A stretch of 64,000 nucleotides of DNA from contig CAKRYD010000012.1 in the NCBI GenBank assembly GCA_934426255.1, positions 12,149 through 76,148 of the forward strand, in the 5' to 3' direction. Below are positions 62,971 to 64,000 of the stretch, in pieces. Numbering within the stretch: the stretch's first letter is position 1; every line of letters starts with the position of its first letter. This DNA is from an uncultured Bacteroidaceae bacterium (GTDB taxonomy: Bacteria > Bacteroidota > Bacteroidia > Bacteroidales > Bacteroidaceae). The notes beneath the pieces were generated by a model. The model ran no database searches. It saw only the letters and a list, made by a program, of their open reading frames with translations, and had not been told where the DNA came from. Made by a program: the position numbers and the translations under genes.

Positions 62971-63494
62971 TGTTTTCTTCCGAATCTCATGCGGATGCTT
63001 TGCATTGGTATGTGGTGAAGGTTTATTATCATCGTTATGCAGCCTTGTGCGCCACGTTCGAGCGCAACGGATGGGAATATTTCATTCCTCCCTATAGTCC
63101 CGATACGATGTTGCTCTTCGTCAGAACCAATGAAAGCTATATCTTGTCTTTGCAGTCCTCTTTGTGTGATATGGGTATGGTCTGCCCTGTTCCCGGTACG
63201 CACCTTCCGGCACGCATCAGTGATGAAGAAATGCAGATGTTCCGCTTTGTGTCTGAAATGGCAGGTACTGACATGGAAATAATTGCGGGTGTTGCTTCGC
63301 TCAGACTACGCGACTACTATCGTGTTACGGCTGGTCCATGGAAAGGAGCCGAAGGCTTTCTGGCGCGTGTTCATCATCGTATGCGTCTGGTCGTGACGTT
63401 AGGTTCGCTGTTTACACTGGTTGCAACCACGTATATTCCGAAAGAACATCTTCTCCGCATCGATTTGCCCGAATGGAAAAGGGCAGCGGTATGA
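62967..63494 (+). CDS. Second NusG-like protein in tandem
   Basis: 175 residues from ATG 62967 (another ATG follows at 62970). It is homologous to the preceding protein: WYVVKVYYHRYAALCATFERNGW, LLFVRTNESYI, PGTHLPARISDEEMQMF, then GPWKGAEGFLARVHHRMRLVV. It lacks about 15 residues present between the NGN strands of the first (after the FIPP/YIPM element). B. fragilis loci have upxY followed by upxZ, an inhibitor with different sequence, so a second NusG-type gene here is not that arrangement. It could be a co-factor or antagonist. Confidence 0.85.
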   Translation: MMFSSESHADALHWYVVKVYYHRYAALCATFERNGWEYFIPPYSPDTMLLFVRTNESYILSLQSSLCDMGMVCPVPGTHLPARISDEEMQMFRFVSEMAGTDMEIIAGVASLRLRDYYRVTAGPWKGAEGFLARVHHRMRLVVTLGSLFTLVATTYIPKEHLLRIDLPEWKRAAV

Positions 63495-63525
63495 AGAAGC
63501 AATAATTCAAAATACAATTAAAACC

Positions 63526-64000
63526 ATGGAAATGCTATTATTTCCGTTTCTGACGGCATTTCTGGCTACCTGCTTTATTTATCCGAAAGTATTGCGGATT
63601 GCCTTGGAGAAAAACATCGTAGACAACCCCGATGCCCGTAAGTTACAGCGTGTTCCCGTTCCGGTGCTTGGTGGTGCTCCTGGCTTTTTTGGTGTAATGG
63701 CCGGTCTTTGCTGTGCCAATCTGTTTGTCGATTGCTCAGGACTTTTTCCCGTTGTGGCTGCCATGGTCATTATATTGATGGTAGGCATTATTGACGATAT
63801 CATCAATCTTTCTCCCCGTGTACGGTTCATGATTGAAATACTGTTGGTTTTGTTCCTTGCCTATGCTACAGGCAACATGATTGACGATTTCCACGGTCTT
63901 TGGGGACTACATCGTGTTCCAGCGAGGTTAGCTGTGCCATTGACTGTTGTAGCCGGTGTCGGTATCATCAATGCCATCAATCTGATAGACGGTGTTGATG
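63526..64000 (+). CDS. WecA/MraY-family polyprenyl-phosphate GlcNAc-1-phosphate transferase (3' end outside window)
   Basis: Only the first 158 codons are visible, start ATG at 63526. Membrane helices alternate with family motifs: NPDARKLQRVPVPVLGG (the D-x-R-K loop near 33-49), MVGIIDDIINLSP with the catalytic Asp-Asp, and GIINAINLIDGVD at the window end. It would attach a sugar-1-phosphate, usually GlcNAc-1-P, to undecaprenyl phosphate to begin the repeat unit of this second locus. It starts 31 bases after the second NusG-like gene. Confidence 0.92.
   Translation, partial: MEMLLFPFLTAFLATCFIYPKVLRIALEKNIVDNPDARKLQRVPVPVLGGAPGFFGVMAGLCCANLFVDCSGLFPVVAAMVIILMVGIIDDIINLSPRVRFMIEILLVLFLAYATGNMIDDFHGLWGLHRVPARLAVPLTVVAGVGIINAINLIDGVD

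Overview
The window is chromosomal DNA from a member of the order Bacteroidales (Bacteroidaceae/Prevotellaceae-like). The evidence is the many promoters of Bacteroidota type (-7 box TAnnTTTG, twice with TTTG exactly 19 bases upstream), few Shine-Dalgarno sites, a complete Na+-translocating NADH:quinone reductase operon, a GT3-type glycogen synthase next to a GT35 phosphorylase, RelA, an HU-type protein, a 29-codon mS38/COX24-like gene, and a polysaccharide locus led by UpxY-like NusG paralogues. Species cannot be fixed from the sequence alone.

Bases 1-12205 are the right end of a tailed prophage read left to right. It holds the end of a tape-measure protein, a LamG/distal-tail protein, a 1362-residue tail-tip protein, and a complete diversity-generating retroelement (DGR). 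The DGR has a C-type-lectin-like target gene with a 113-bp variable repeat (VR), a 119-codon gene, a 113-bp template repeat (TR) and a DGR reverse transcriptase. A lysis module follows: a membrane protein, a GH108 endolysin and a lipoprotein with a C-terminal membrane helix that looks like a one-piece spanin. A strong terminator and a tRNA-Ala(GGC) gene, whose 3' end faces the phage, mark the likely attachment end.

Bases 12477-18344 are a seven-gene host operon (DUF2520, kdsC, maf, YciO-like, lipoprotein, DUF3472, phosphohexomutase). Bases 18490-21665 are an AT-rich four-gene restriction-modification island of DpnII type with an extra nuclease-like gene. Then come htpG, an intergenic region with a 22-bp-period repeat array in both orientations, rng, the 29-codon gene and HU, a TrmH methyltransferase with a GT2 transferase, and a leftward block (LMW phosphatase, trxB, lolA-like, ftsK, GH43 lipoprotein). 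tRNA-Val(UAC) and tmRNA lie at 34687-35286.

Bases 35496-41928 are a polysaccharide cluster (initiating sugar transferase, SLBB export protein, Wzz, EpsG-type polymerase, glycosyltransferase). HtrA protease, nqrABCDEF, an outer-membrane DUF5686-like protein, RelA, glycogen phosphorylase and synthase, and pyruvate phosphate dikinase follow.

The right end (61847-64000) begins a second polysaccharide locus. Two copies of a perfect 25-bp palindrome, differing only in the central base so that each is the exact inverse of the other, bracket a 301-bp segment with a good promoter and a G10 tract. Downstream are two overlapping UpxY-like NusG paralogues and a WecA/MraY-type transferase that runs off the window. 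This has the layout of a phase-variable capsule locus in the ON orientation. Together with the DGR on the phage tail tip, the window carries two separate surface-variation devices, one of the host envelope and one of a phage adhesin.
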